From Spirochaetales bacterium (GTDB lineage Bacteria > Spirochaetota > Spirochaetia > DSM-27196 > SLST01), in NCBI GenBank assembly GCA_007130265.1, contig SLST01000469.1:1-49082 (forward strand): a stretch of 49,082 nt of DNA, written 5' to 3'. The notes under the pieces were generated by a model. The model did no database searches, had not been told where the DNA came from, and was given only the letters and a program-made list of their open reading frames with translations. Each line of letters begins with the position of its first letter. Positions within the stretch are counted from its first letter, which is position 1. A program made the translations under genes and the position numbers. Below are positions 8,043 through 16,335 of this stretch, one piece after another.

Positions 8043-9275
8043 TCACACGAAATCGAGCGGGTCCACGATGCGGCGCTTGCGCTCCCACTGGGCGACGATG
8101 AACGAGATGGCCGCTGCCGTCATGGTGTCGACCACGACCGCGATGCCGGTGAGAATCGGGAGCGCCGGGAGCAGTATCAGATAGATGTCTTCCATCCCCT
8201 CGCCATAGCTGCGCGCGAGAACCGAGAGCCCCACGATTACGGTTGCGCCGGGAACACGGCCGAGCAGAAACGAGAGGACAAAGGCGCTTCCGGCGATCCA
8301 GAGCACCTGCCCGACCCCGATCTCGAGCGCGGTGTACGAACGGAGTACCGTGATAAACGCGGCCGAAACGACCATGGCGCTTCCGGGCTTGGCGAAGAGC
8401 GTCGAGAAAGCGAGCACCGGGGAGGCCGCCTCGCGGGAGATGCCGTAGTTCTCTTTCGAGATCCGGGTGAGAGGCCCGAGTGTGAGGTAAGAGTCACCCG
8501 AGAAGAAGGCGATGACGGCCGGCCCTATCATCCCGTAGAGCCAGGCGAAGGGGCTGTATCGGTCGCCGCGGAGGAACACGAGCAGAGGAAAAGCGATGAG
8601 ACAGAGGAAGACGGCGACGACGGCGACGACCCATATCAACGGCGCGAAAAGGCCCAGATCGCTGACGGTTCGCAGCTGGAGGACCCACGCGGCGGAGAGT
8701 GCGATCAACCCGACACTCAGCGCCTCGGTGATCCAGGAGTTCAGCCGGTAGAACACACGTGTGAGCGAGTCGACGAGATCCACGGCCGGTGCGACGAGCG
8801 CGCCTTCACGAAAGAGCACGAGGCCGATGAGCACCGCCGCGACCACCGTGGGGAGGAGGTACCCGCCGTCGCCGGCGAAGACGGAGAAGAAGCTGCGCGG
8901 GAAGACCGACCCGAACAGGTCCGGAAGCGGGGGCAGTCCCGGGACGTCCGACTCCTGGAAGATCGGCGGAATTCGCCGCGGAGAGAGGAACAGGGTCACG
9001 ACGGTTGCCACCGCAACGACGACCGCACTCACCGCCACGATGCCGATCGCGGCCTTACCGCAGACGCGGGCGGTCATGTGATCTTCGCGGAGTTCATGCA
9101 TGCCGATGATCACGCCGAAGAAGATGAGCGGAAAGACGACGTAGCGGCCCACGTTGATTACGAGATCGCTGATCATCCTCATGATGACGACCGTATCGCC
9201 GCCGCTTACGGGCAGGAGCAGACCGAGCGCAAGCCCTATCGCCGCGCCCACCAGTATCCGGATCCAGAGCTTCAT
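8043..9275 (-). CDS. SDF-family sodium/proton:dicarboxylate symporter-like transporter
   Basis: 410-residue inner-membrane transporter of the dicarboxylate/amino acid:cation symporter (SDF/DAACS) fold. The N-terminal helix (KLWIRILVGAAIGLALGLLLP), the RYVVFPLIFFGVIIG helix and eight to ten further hydrophobic segments support this. The Ser-rich re-entrant loop (usually SSSS.ATLP) reads FFSGDSYLTLGPL, and the second loop reads FAKPGSAM, so the substrate may differ from glutamate or succinate. The ATG at 9275 is chosen because TTGACC, a 17-base gap and TAGTCT lie just upstream, with seven bases from -10 to ATG. It stands alone, convergent with the barrel gene. Confidence 0.8.
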   Translation of the reverse strand: MKLWIRILVGAAIGLALGLLLPVSGGDTVVIMRMISDLVINVGRYVVFPLIFFGVIIGMHELREDHMTARVCGKAAIGIVAVSAVVVAVATVVTLFLSPRRIPPIFQESDVPGLPPLPDLFGSVFPRSFFSVFAGDGGYLLPTVVAAVLIGLVLFREGALVAPAVDLVDSLTRVFYRLNSWITEALSVGLIALSAAWVLQLRTVSDLGLFAPLIWVVAVVAVFLCLIAFPLLVFLRGDRYSPFAWLYGMIGPAVIAFFSGDSYLTLGPLTRISKENYGISREAASPVLAFSTLFAKPGSAMVVSAAFITVLRSYTALEIGVGQVLWIAGSAFVLSFLLGRVPGATVIVGLSVLARSYGEGMEDIYLILLPALPILTGIAVVVDTMTAAAISFIVAQWERKRRIVDPLDFV

Positions 9276-9282
9276 TGCAGGC

Positions 9283-9311
9283 AGACTACTTGATGCTCCC
9301 GGGCTGGTCAA
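9283..9311 (-). promoter_or_regulatory. Sigma70-type promoter TTGACC-17-TAGTCT, leaderless
   Basis: On the minus strand TTGACC (9306-9311) and TAGTCT (9283-9288) are exactly 17 bases apart, and the -10 ends seven bases before the symporter ATG. Confidence 0.7.
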
Positions 9312-9335
9312 TCGACGCGGAATGTCTGTCAGGAC

Positions 9336-9983
9336 TCACCGCGCGCGGGAGAAGATCCGGCTGCGAGCCTGATAACGCTGCCATTCGAGCCGCGGTCGGC
9401 GAGAGGCGGGTGCATCGAGAACGTCGACGATATGCTCGGCGTACCCGGCGGTGTCTGTCGACCGCGTGGAACAGAGGCGGACTTCGAGCGCCTCGTTCGC
9501 GTAGTACCGCTGCATTGCCTCGGCTCCCGAGACGAAGCCGCCGTACGATATCGCCTCGAGAGGCGATTGCAGCTCGCTCTCCTGCTCGAGCACCGCGAGA
9601 ACCAGGGTCCCGGACCGCTGTTTCTGGAAGAGCGCGAGTATCTCGCGAATCATGAACAGGTATCCCTTCACCTCGGCGTCGGTACGGTTTTCGATGCTGA
9701 CGATCGAGCTCTCGTGGAACGGAACGCTCTCCCGCACCGGAGAGAACACGATCACCGCCTCGTCGAGACGGCCATAGAGGTTGTGCGCGTGGAGCACGAC
9801 CGACCGCGCAGAGAGTGCGGACCGACGATTCCACGGTACCACGGTCGCCTCGTCGCCGACACCGGCAACCTCGAGGGCGCCGCTGCGCGCGATGAGCGTT
9901 CGTCGCTCGCGCGCGGTCGTGCGCCGGGCGACCTCGACGAGCAGCTCAGTAGACTTGCCGGTGACGAGGCACGTCCTTCCCAT
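9336..9983 (-). CDS. Degenerate SDR-like protein, unknown function
   Basis: 215 residues with a loose short-chain dehydrogenase pattern: a first strand TCLVTGKSTELLVEVARR, a middle LHAHNLYGRLDEAVIVFSP where SDRs have NNAG, a strand SGTLVLAVLEQ, and an AISYGGFVSGAEAM segment where YxxxK is expected. The glycine-rich TGxxxGxG and the catalytic Lys are absent, so it is probably not an active oxidoreductase. It may be a structural or ligand-binding relative. The start at 9983 is supported by TTGACC-17-TAGTAT ending eight bases upstream. It follows the thioesterase gene by 11 bases, but that promoter suggests independent expression. Confidence 0.55.
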   Translation of the reverse strand: MGRTCLVTGKSTELLVEVARRTTARERRTLIARSGALEVAGVGDEATVVPWNRRSALSARSVVLHAHNLYGRLDEAVIVFSPVRESVPFHESSIVSIENRTDAEVKGYLFMIREILALFQKQRSGTLVLAVLEQESELQSPLEAISYGGFVSGAEAMQRYYANEALEVRLCSTRSTDTAGYAEHIVDVLDAPASRRPRLEWQRYQARSRIFSRAR

Positions 9984-9991
9984 GCCTGGAG

Positions 9992-10020
9992 ATACTAACG
10001 GCCGTCTGAGCCGTGGTCAA
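9992..10020 (-). promoter_or_regulatory. Sigma70-type promoter TTGACC-17-TAGTAT, leaderless
   Basis: On the minus strand TTGACC (10015-10020) and TAGTAT (9992-9997) are 17 bases apart, eight bases before the ATG at 9983. The TAG stop of the thioesterase gene forms the first three bases of the -10. Confidence 0.7.
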
Positions 10021-10807
10021 CGCCCGCGGCATCGGCGCCCGCTGCGTCCACGGAGTCGGCTGCCGCGCTGGAGGCTGCAAGGCGCAGATACCCGCGCGCG
10101 CATGCCTGATCGTCCGAGGTGCGGATCACCTCGAATCGTTCGGTCGCGCCGTCCGAGGCGAGGCTGACGCGATATCCGTCGCCAAGGAGCGCTTCCTTGA
10201 GAAAGTCGACGGCAAGCTCTTCGGCCTGCCGGCCCATGAGCTGCGGTGGGTCGAGCGCGTCGAGCACCCACTCGAGGTACGAGGCGTTGTTCACGTGCCG
10301 GTACTGATCTATGTCGTGGTATCGTACGGGGAACGGACCAACCGAACGCGACGTGGCAAGCGCCTCGAGACGGTCCACGTCACCGTCATACTCGCTCGGC
10401 GTGGCGACGATGTCGGCGACCACCGGCTCAGGACGCACGGGACGACCGCGACCGCCGTCGACGACAAGCCAGCCGCTCGCAGCGCGGCCAATGACGGCTC
10501 CGGACTCGTCATGAATCGAGAACTCGCGGATGGCGAGTAGTTTCTCCGTTCCGACTGGAAAGGTGCGAATGGTGAGCCGGTCTCCCCACCGCGGGTAACG
10601 ACTGATGCGGCAGCGCAGCCGCGACAGCACCCAGAAGTAGGCCCCGCCGGTCCGCTGGGCGAAGCCCTTCCCAAGCAGGTCCGCGTGCTGCCACGCCGCT
10701 TCCTGGAGCATTCGCAACAGGACAACGAGCCGCAGGCGTCCGTCAGGCTCAACCTCGTAGGACCGGACGACGAACGGCACGTTATGCTCACGAGGCGCCC
10801 TACTCAT
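9995..10807 (-). CDS. Acyl-ACP thioesterase (FatA/FatB type)
   Basis: 270-residue double hotdog thioesterase of the acyl-ACP family, releasing free fatty acids from acyl carrier protein in the cytoplasm. The N-terminal hotdog has HNVPFVVRSYEVEPDGRLRL and YFWVLSRLRCRISRYPRWGD. The second has VRYHDIDQYRHVNNASYLEWVLDAL, holding the conserved Asn and His. The C-terminal 20 residues are an Ala/Asp-rich tail with no family match. The gene overlaps the end of the GH13 gene by eight bases and is translationally coupled to it, an unusual partnership between lipid and glucan metabolism. Confidence 0.87.
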   Translation of the reverse strand: MSRAPREHNVPFVVRSYEVEPDGRLRLVVLLRMLQEAAWQHADLLGKGFAQRTGGAYFWVLSRLRCRISRYPRWGDRLTIRTFPVGTEKLLAIREFSIHDESGAVIGRAASGWLVVDGGRGRPVRPEPVVADIVATPSEYDGDVDRLEALATSRSVGPFPVRYHDIDQYRHVNNASYLEWVLDALDPPQLMGRQAEELAVDFLKEALLGDGYRVSLASDGATERFEVIRTSDDQACARGYLRLAASSAAADSVDAAGADAAGVDHGSDGR

Positions 10808-13800
10808 CGACTGCTCCCCGGCGCGGCGATCCCAGCGTATCGAGAAAAGCGTCGACGCGGTAGCGTGAGCGCGCCTGGGCCTCTTCCATCGCGAGCGCCG
10901 TCCGGTCGAGACGGATCACGTCGTTGATCAGCCGCACGCGTCCGGCGGTGTCGTCGGGCGCCACCCGGTCCATGCTCACGAGCGCCGTGGCGAAGAGCCA
11001 CCATCGCAACTCGTCGAGACGCTCCTTGCGGAACCAGACATCCCCCTCGTACTCGTTGAGCCCCAGGTACGTCGTGACGTCCCCGTTGGACATCAGGTCG
11101 CGCATCAGGCCGGGCAGAGGCTCCTCCGAGTCCGCGTAACGCTCCCACCAGTTTCCATGGGAGAGCACGATCTTGAGCAGGTAGACCCACCCCGCCTCGT
11201 GCACATCCGCTCCAAACGCCCGTGCCGTCCTGGCGATCAGCCCCCACTCCTCACAGATCCCCACCACCGGAGGGTAGACGGCTTCGAGCGGACGGAGCAG
11301 AAGCCAGGCGGTGAGCACGTCCCGCCGGTCTGCGCGTGCACGAATCCCCCTCAGGTACCGCTCGACGGCGAGCCGGTAGGTGACGGGCGCCTCAGCGGAG
11401 GTCTCGAGTTGGAGGAACGGCAGTCGCTCGACCGCGCGCAGCCCTTTGACGAGCGACGCGACCGCCTCTTCCACCGCGGCGTCGGAGGAAGGCGCCTGAT
11501 AGTTGCATCCCACCTGGATGAACGAGCGGTACCTGCGGGAAATCTGCCCAATCAGCTCGTCGCTCATCGTGCTGTGCCCGCGAATCGCCGCGTCTATCTC
11601 GTGGAAGGTGCGGCTGTTCGCGATTCCCGCGTACAGATCGAGCAACGGTCGCAGCGCAACGTCGCGGATCGCCTCTTCGACATCCTCAACCCCACGCCCC
11701 CCGAGCTCGTCGCACAACTGCGCGTAGTGACCATACTGATTGTCACGCACCTCGCGGAACTCGAGAAAGACCTGGCTCTGGTACCCGCCGAGCTCGACAT
11801 AGAGCCCACGCTCGCAGAGCTCGAGACTCTCGCGGATGAACCACCGACCGCTTCGATGATCACGAAACAGGCAGTATCGTCCGTGATCAGCCCGGAGACC
11901 AAGCGCCTTACCAAGGTCGCTTCGACGGTGTCGCTTGACCCCGTCCGGCGACTTCTCCAGGTATTCCGCGGAGACCCTGATCCAGCCCCCGGCCCGTTCG
12001 TACGCATTGTTGTAGAGCACGAGCGCCGACTCGTTGCCAGCCGAATTGGTGTAGGCAAAGACGTTCTCGCTCACCGCCCCGCCGTCGGTGACGAGGTCGT
12101 AGAGCAGAAAATGCTCGACCCCTGAGAAGAGATGCCGACGCCTCATGAGCGGAAAGATGTCCGACTCGTGTCGGGCAACAAGTTCGCGGTCCGGCTTCTC
12201 GTCGAGGTACGCGCGTCGGTACTCCATTCCGTACTTCTCGGTGAACCCTTCGATCTGCCCGTGCCCGAACATCGGCAACCCGGGCATCGTCACCATCAGC
12301 GTGCAGACGCCGATGTACTTGTCTCCCTTGTCGAACTGGGCAACGGCCGTTTCCTCATCCGGATTGTTCATGAAGTTGACGAACCGTCTGAGGACTTCCT
12401 TGTCGAACTCGAGCGTGTTCTTGATCGTGCGCCGGTACTTCGCGTTCTCCTCGGCCTTGAGCATGTTCATGAAGGCCGAGTTGTAGACGCGGTGCATGCC
12501 GAGGGTCCGCACGAAGTACCCCTCCATCATCCAGAACGCCTCGGCGAGGAGCAGCGTGTCGGGAACCTCGACCGCGACCCGGTCGACGACCTCGCGCCAG
12601 AACTCCTGCGGCATCGCGGCGTCGAACGCCTGCGCGCTCATGCCGTGCTCGGCGCGCGAGGGAATGTCGCCGCCGGACCCGGGCTCGGGGTACCAGAGCC
12701 GCTGTATGTGCTGCTTGGCGAGCGTCATCGCCGCGTCGAACCTGATGATCGGGAAGTTGCGGGCGACGTGGAGGATCGTGTTGATGATCGCCTCGCGTGC
12801 CTCGGGCTTGAGGAAATCGAGCTGGGCGGTGTCGTTCCACGGCATCGAGGTTCCGTCGTTGCCGTGATAGATGTGCCTCGTCTCACCGGTCGCGAAGTCG
12901 ACGCGACGGAAGACGACCGCCGCGTCCGAACGCGAGTAGTAGTGGTCTTCGAGGTAGACGCCGACGTCGGAAACCCCGGAGAGGTTCTCGCCGGAGAACT
13001 GATACGAGGGGAAGGGCGGATCGGGCACCTGCACGAACCAGTCCGGGTGTTCGATGACCCATCGGCCGTCAATGCCCGTATGGTTGGGCACCATGTCGCT
13101 CGCGAGCCTGATGCCGCGCGACTCGCACCGGCCGCGCAGCGTCGCGAGCGCCTCCCACCCGCCGAGCGCCGAGGCGATCTCGTACTCGTAGAGAGCGTAC
13201 GCCGACGCTTCAGCCTCAGGGTTTCCCATGATCTGCTTGATCCGCCGCGAGGCGGCGCTGCGTTCCCAGAGGCCGATCAGCCAGAGCCCGGTGAAGCCCC
13301 AGCTCGCGAGCCGGTCGAGCTCTTCGCCGGGCACCTGGTCGAGCCGGGTGATCTCCCGCCGGTATTCGCGGGAGAGCTGGTCGAGCCAGACGAGCGTGCT
13401 CTTCGCGACGATGACGACGCGGGGCATCCAGTCACGGTCGGGGGAGAAGCGCTCAGGATCTGCCCCCTCGTACCGGTAGATCCGGGTGGGTCCGGGACCG
13501 TCGAACCCGAGACGCGACTCCTCCTGAAGCACATCGAGCCCGCGCAGAAGGCGAAAGAGATAGGCGCCGAGTAACCCACCCCATCGTTCGCGCATGTACC
13601 CGAGCTGGCGCTCGAGGCTGTGCGGAAAGAGGCGAGCCGGCGTCTCGAGCATCTCCACCAGCGGCTGGTCGTCCGGGCCAAAGCCGGGCCGATCGCGGAA
13701 GAAACCGGCTAGCGCCTCGATCAGCTCGTGGTAGCCGCTCGTCTGAACGAGCGGCCCATCGTCAAAGAGCTCGCCAAAGGGAGCGAAGGCGGGATTGGTG

Positions 13801-14279
13801 TTCTCGAGCCGCAGCATCAGCATCTCTTCGAAAAGCACTTCGCGACCGGTTCGCCCCTCGTACTCGGTCTCGAGGAAATCGCCGATCTGCCGCTCACCGG
13901 CGTAGACCGGCGTGGGCGGGAAGTGCGTTGCGAAGGAGCGAATCGCCTCGTCGACGCGACGAGCGCCAAAGCGATCCTCGAGAGCGGCCAGCGCCTCGCC
14001 AATCACTTCGCGTCCGTACTGTTCCCGGTAGAGCTCGATCACGTAGTGCTGTATTTCGTCGATCAGCCCCATGGCGTTGATGTCGCCGGCACGGACGACC
14101 GTATCAGGTCGATGGATCAGATCTCGCCCGCGGTTCATCTCGTGGGCGAGCCGACGCGTTGCCTGGAGATCCGCGAGGATCACGTCTCCGCTCAGGGCGT
14201 AGAGGGAGCCGCGCACTCCGTACTTCTCACGAGCCGCACGGGTGATATGCAGTTCCCGCAGAAGCGGATCATCGTTCAC
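10800..14279 (-). CDS. Large GH13 alpha-amylase-family enzyme with extra N- and C-terminal domains
   Basis: 1159 residues. Residues about 1-290 are unlike any domain I know (mostly helical). The GH13 barrel spans about 320-730: region I DMVPNH (395-400), region II IIRFDAA with nucleophile Asp515, region III LLAEAFW with acid Glu580, and region IV FMNNPDEE with Asp641. The usual His before that Asp is Pro. Residues about 770-1159 are a second unknown, mainly helical part. All three catalytic acids are kept, so it should be active on alpha-glucans such as glycogen or maltodextrin. The GTG start overlaps the malQ stop (GTGA), and it continues into the thioesterase gene. The exact reaction (hydrolysis, transfer, branching) cannot be told from the sequence. 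Confidence 0.88.
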   Translation of the reverse strand: MNDDPLLRELHITRAAREKYGVRGSLYALSGDVILADLQATRRLAHEMNRGRDLIHRPDTVVRAGDINAMGLIDEIQHYVIELYREQYGREVIGEALAALEDRFGARRVDEAIRSFATHFPPTPVYAGERQIGDFLETEYEGRTGREVLFEEMLMLRLENTNPAFAPFGELFDDGPLVQTSGYHELIEALAGFFRDRPGFGPDDQPLVEMLETPARLFPHSLERQLGYMRERWGGLLGAYLFRLLRGLDVLQEESRLGFDGPGPTRIYRYEGADPERFSPDRDWMPRVVIVAKSTLVWLDQLSREYRREITRLDQVPGEELDRLASWGFTGLWLIGLWERSAASRRIKQIMGNPEAEASAYALYEYEIASALGGWEALATLRGRCESRGIRLASDMVPNHTGIDGRWVIEHPDWFVQVPDPPFPSYQFSGENLSGVSDVGVYLEDHYYSRSDAAVVFRRVDFATGETRHIYHGNDGTSMPWNDTAQLDFLKPEAREAIINTILHVARNFPIIRFDAAMTLAKQHIQRLWYPEPGSGGDIPSRAEHGMSAQAFDAAMPQEFWREVVDRVAVEVPDTLLLAEAFWMMEGYFVRTLGMHRVYNSAFMNMLKAEENAKYRRTIKNTLEFDKEVLRRFVNFMNNPDEETAVAQFDKGDKYIGVCTLMVTMPGLPMFGHGQIEGFTEKYGMEYRRAYLDEKPDRELVARHESDIFPLMRRRHLFSGVEHFLLYDLVTDGGAVSENVFAYTNSAGNESALVLYNNAYERAGGWIRVSAEYLEKSPDGVKRHRRSDLGKALGLRADHGRYCLFRDHRSGRWFIRESLELCERGLYVELGGYQSQVFLEFREVRDNQYGHYAQLCDELGGRGVEDVEEAIRDVALRPLLDLYAGIANSRTFHEIDAAIRGHSTMSDELIGQISRRYRSFIQVGCNYQAPSSDAAVEEAVASLVKGLRAVERLPFLQLETSAEAPVTYRLAVERYLRGIRARADRRDVLTAWLLLRPLEAVYPPVVGICEEWGLIARTARAFGADVHEAGWVYLLKIVLSHGNWWERYADSEEPLPGLMRDLMSNGDVTTYLGLNEYEGDVWFRKERLDELRWWLFATALVSMDRVAPDDTAGRVRLINDVIRLDRTALAMEEAQARSRYRVDAFLDTLGSPRRGAVDE

Positions 14280-16261
14280 GGCGCCTCCAGGCGCCGACGC
14301 TTGTCAAGCAGCGCCCGCAGGACGGCACGAAGCTCATCGTGGTCACGGAGGGTCGGTAGCGGTGTCGTACGGTAGCTCCAGTTCTCATCGCTGACGGTAC
14401 CGGGAGTGTTGACCCGCTCATCCGCCGGGTCGTCGGGCACGAGCCCGTCCACGAGCGCGAGCAGATCCTGAATTTGGAGGACGCAGAGCGCCGACCCGCT
14501 GCCCAACAGCCCCTCGGTCACGAGGCGAGCGGTCGCCGGATCGTAGTCGGCGGGCGGCTCGCCGGACAGACCGATGCTGCGCCAGAAACCTTCCCGGTCG
14601 TCGTCTTCGCGCCACCACCCGCGCATCGTGGAGGTGTCGTGCACCGAAGGCGCGCAGACGGTGAGGAACGGATAGTCGGCCGGTGGAATGTGCGGCCGGC
14701 CCGGCTCGTTCCACCGCCGCGCCCAGCGCGGAATCCGCAGCCCGAGGATCTCCAGGTCGGCAAGGGCGCCTGGCACGCAGTCAGGGATCGCGCCCAGGTC
14801 TTCGGCGCAGGCGAGCATCTGCGTCGCCTCCTGCAGGACGGCGAGGAGCCGTCTCCCCTGTTCCTCCCAGAGCTGCTCGGACTCCTCGCGCAGCTCCTCT
14901 GCGAGCGTCTTGAAGCGGCGACGCTCATCGCCGCTCAGCGTGTCGAAGCGCGAGCAGGAGGCGAACCACCAGACGGGGGCAAAGGTGTCGTGCTCGAGGC
15001 GTACGAGCGCCCGGTCGCGGTACTGCGCGGCGAGCCAGTCGCGGGCAGCCTGCGAGCAGTCAAGCGCCATGATGTCGCGCTCGCCCCGGATTCCCGGTCC
15101 GAAGAGGTAGAGATCCTCCCCTTCGATCTGCTGCAGCGCGAGATCGACCGCGGCATTCGCCTCGCCACCGAGCTGTTCCCGCAGGAGGGCCCCCCCGATG
15201 TGCGGCTCGGCGAGCCATCTGATCCGGTGATGGTCGAGTCCCGCCTCATTCAGACGCTCGCGCGTCGCGGCGGCGCCCGGGTTGAAGTGTCCGAGGTATC
15301 CGGTCACGTCGTCGGCGGGGATACTCCATACGCGGAAGAAACCGAGCACGTGGTCGATCCGGTAGGCGGCATAGTAACGGTCGGCCTGGTGCAGCCGCTG
15401 CTTCCACCAGCGGTAGTCGTCACGAGCGAGTTCCGCCCAGTCGTAGATGGGGAGTCCCCAGTTCTGCCCCGTCGGGCTCTGAGCGTCCGGTGGAGCTCCT
15501 GCGCGAAGCCGCGTCGAAAAGTAGCGGCGACTCGCCCAGGTGTCTACGCTATCCTCGTTGATGAGAATAGGCAGGTCACCCTTGAGCAGAACACCGTGGC
15601 CCGCGACCGCCTCTGCCGCCGAGCGCAGCTGCTCGTCCAGCCGCATCTGAACCCAGGCGTGATAAGTGAGCTCAGGCGCGCGCCGATCGTCCGACCAGAT
15701 GGTCGCGAGGACCTCCGGTGTCGGATCCCGGAACTCGGTCCACTCGTGCCATGCGGCGCCGGCGTGCTCGCCTTTGATCACCTTGTAGGCCGCGTACTCG
15801 CGAACCCAGGAGTGCTCGGACGCGAAATCGCGGACGGCGGACTGCAAACCCTCGTCGTGAGCGCTGCGGTCGTAGACGAGGCGCTCGACCGCGCTCTTCG
15901 CGTCGAGCACCGCGCTGTAGTCGACGCGCGGCGCCTCGTCGTGCGCGGCACGCAGTGCCCCGATCGCCGCGTCGACCTCGTTCCGGTTGGTGGGCGAGAG
16001 GTTCCCGTACTCCGGCAGTGATTCGACGCGCAGGTAGAGCGGATGCAGCGCGAAGGCGCTCAACGCGCTGTACGGAGACGGCTGCCAGCCGGTATCGTTC
16101 ACCGGGAGGATCTGGATCAGGTCGAGCCCGACATCGGCGCACCACTCGGCAAGCGGCGGCAGGTCGGCAAACTCGCCGGTTCCGAGCGAAGCGCTCGTAC
16201 GCAGGGCCGAAACCGGAACGAGGACACCGGTAAGGTACCGCGTGAGCCCTGGAAAGGTCAT
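14276..16261 (-). CDS. malQ: 4-alpha-glucanotransferase (amylomaltase, GH77)
   Basis: 661-residue cytoplasmic amylomaltase that transfers alpha-1,4-glucan segments between maltodextrins and releases glucose. The N-terminus has the family start (TGVLVPVSALRTSASLGTGEF). The catalytic Asp303 is in YRIDHVLGFFR, acid Glu487 in CAEDLGAIP, and transition-state Asp542 in SVHDTSTMRG. The ATG at 16261 overlaps the stop of a six-codon leader ORF with a strong ribosome site, so initiation is probably by reinitiation. It is the first large gene of the malQ-GH13-thioesterase operon. Confidence 0.95.
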   Translation of the reverse strand: MTFPGLTRYLTGVLVPVSALRTSASLGTGEFADLPPLAEWCADVGLDLIQILPVNDTGWQPSPYSALSAFALHPLYLRVESLPEYGNLSPTNRNEVDAAIGALRAAHDEAPRVDYSAVLDAKSAVERLVYDRSAHDEGLQSAVRDFASEHSWVREYAAYKVIKGEHAGAAWHEWTEFRDPTPEVLATIWSDDRRAPELTYHAWVQMRLDEQLRSAAEAVAGHGVLLKGDLPILINEDSVDTWASRRYFSTRLRAGAPPDAQSPTGQNWGLPIYDWAELARDDYRWWKQRLHQADRYYAAYRIDHVLGFFRVWSIPADDVTGYLGHFNPGAAATRERLNEAGLDHHRIRWLAEPHIGGALLREQLGGEANAAVDLALQQIEGEDLYLFGPGIRGERDIMALDCSQAARDWLAAQYRDRALVRLEHDTFAPVWWFASCSRFDTLSGDERRRFKTLAEELREESEQLWEEQGRRLLAVLQEATQMLACAEDLGAIPDCVPGALADLEILGLRIPRWARRWNEPGRPHIPPADYPFLTVCAPSVHDTSTMRGWWREDDDREGFWRSIGLSGEPPADYDPATARLVTEGLLGSGSALCVLQIQDLLALVDGLVPDDPADERVNTPGTVSDENWSYRTTPLPTLRDHDELRAVLRALLDKRRRLEAP

Positions 16262-16278
16262 TCCGCATTCCCCTTCAT
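16258..16278 (-). CDS. Six-codon leader ORF coupled to malQ
   Basis: On the minus strand an ATG at 16278 opens a six-codon frame (MKGNAE) whose TGA overlaps the malQ ATG as ATGA. Four bases upstream is GGAGAGGGGG, the strongest Shine-Dalgarno-like run in this gap, whereas malQ itself has only GGGG at the usual distance. A ribosome ending here would be placed on the malQ start. Seen directly as sequence; the regulatory role is inferred. Confidence 0.4.
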   Translation of the reverse strand: MKGNAE

Positions 16279-16335
16279 ACGTCCCCCTCTCCGCTCAGAA
16301 TATCGCGAATCTCGCGCGGCGGATAGCACCGCCCC

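Noticed and set aside
12132..13574. 480-codon plus-strand frame inside the GH13 gene
   Set aside because: Antisense shadow of the catalytic barrel, with no own start signals.
16290..16320. Small CGCGA-GAT-TCGCG hairpin upstream of malQ
   Set aside because: Five-base stem with no T-run; not a terminator, and too short to call a regulatory structure.
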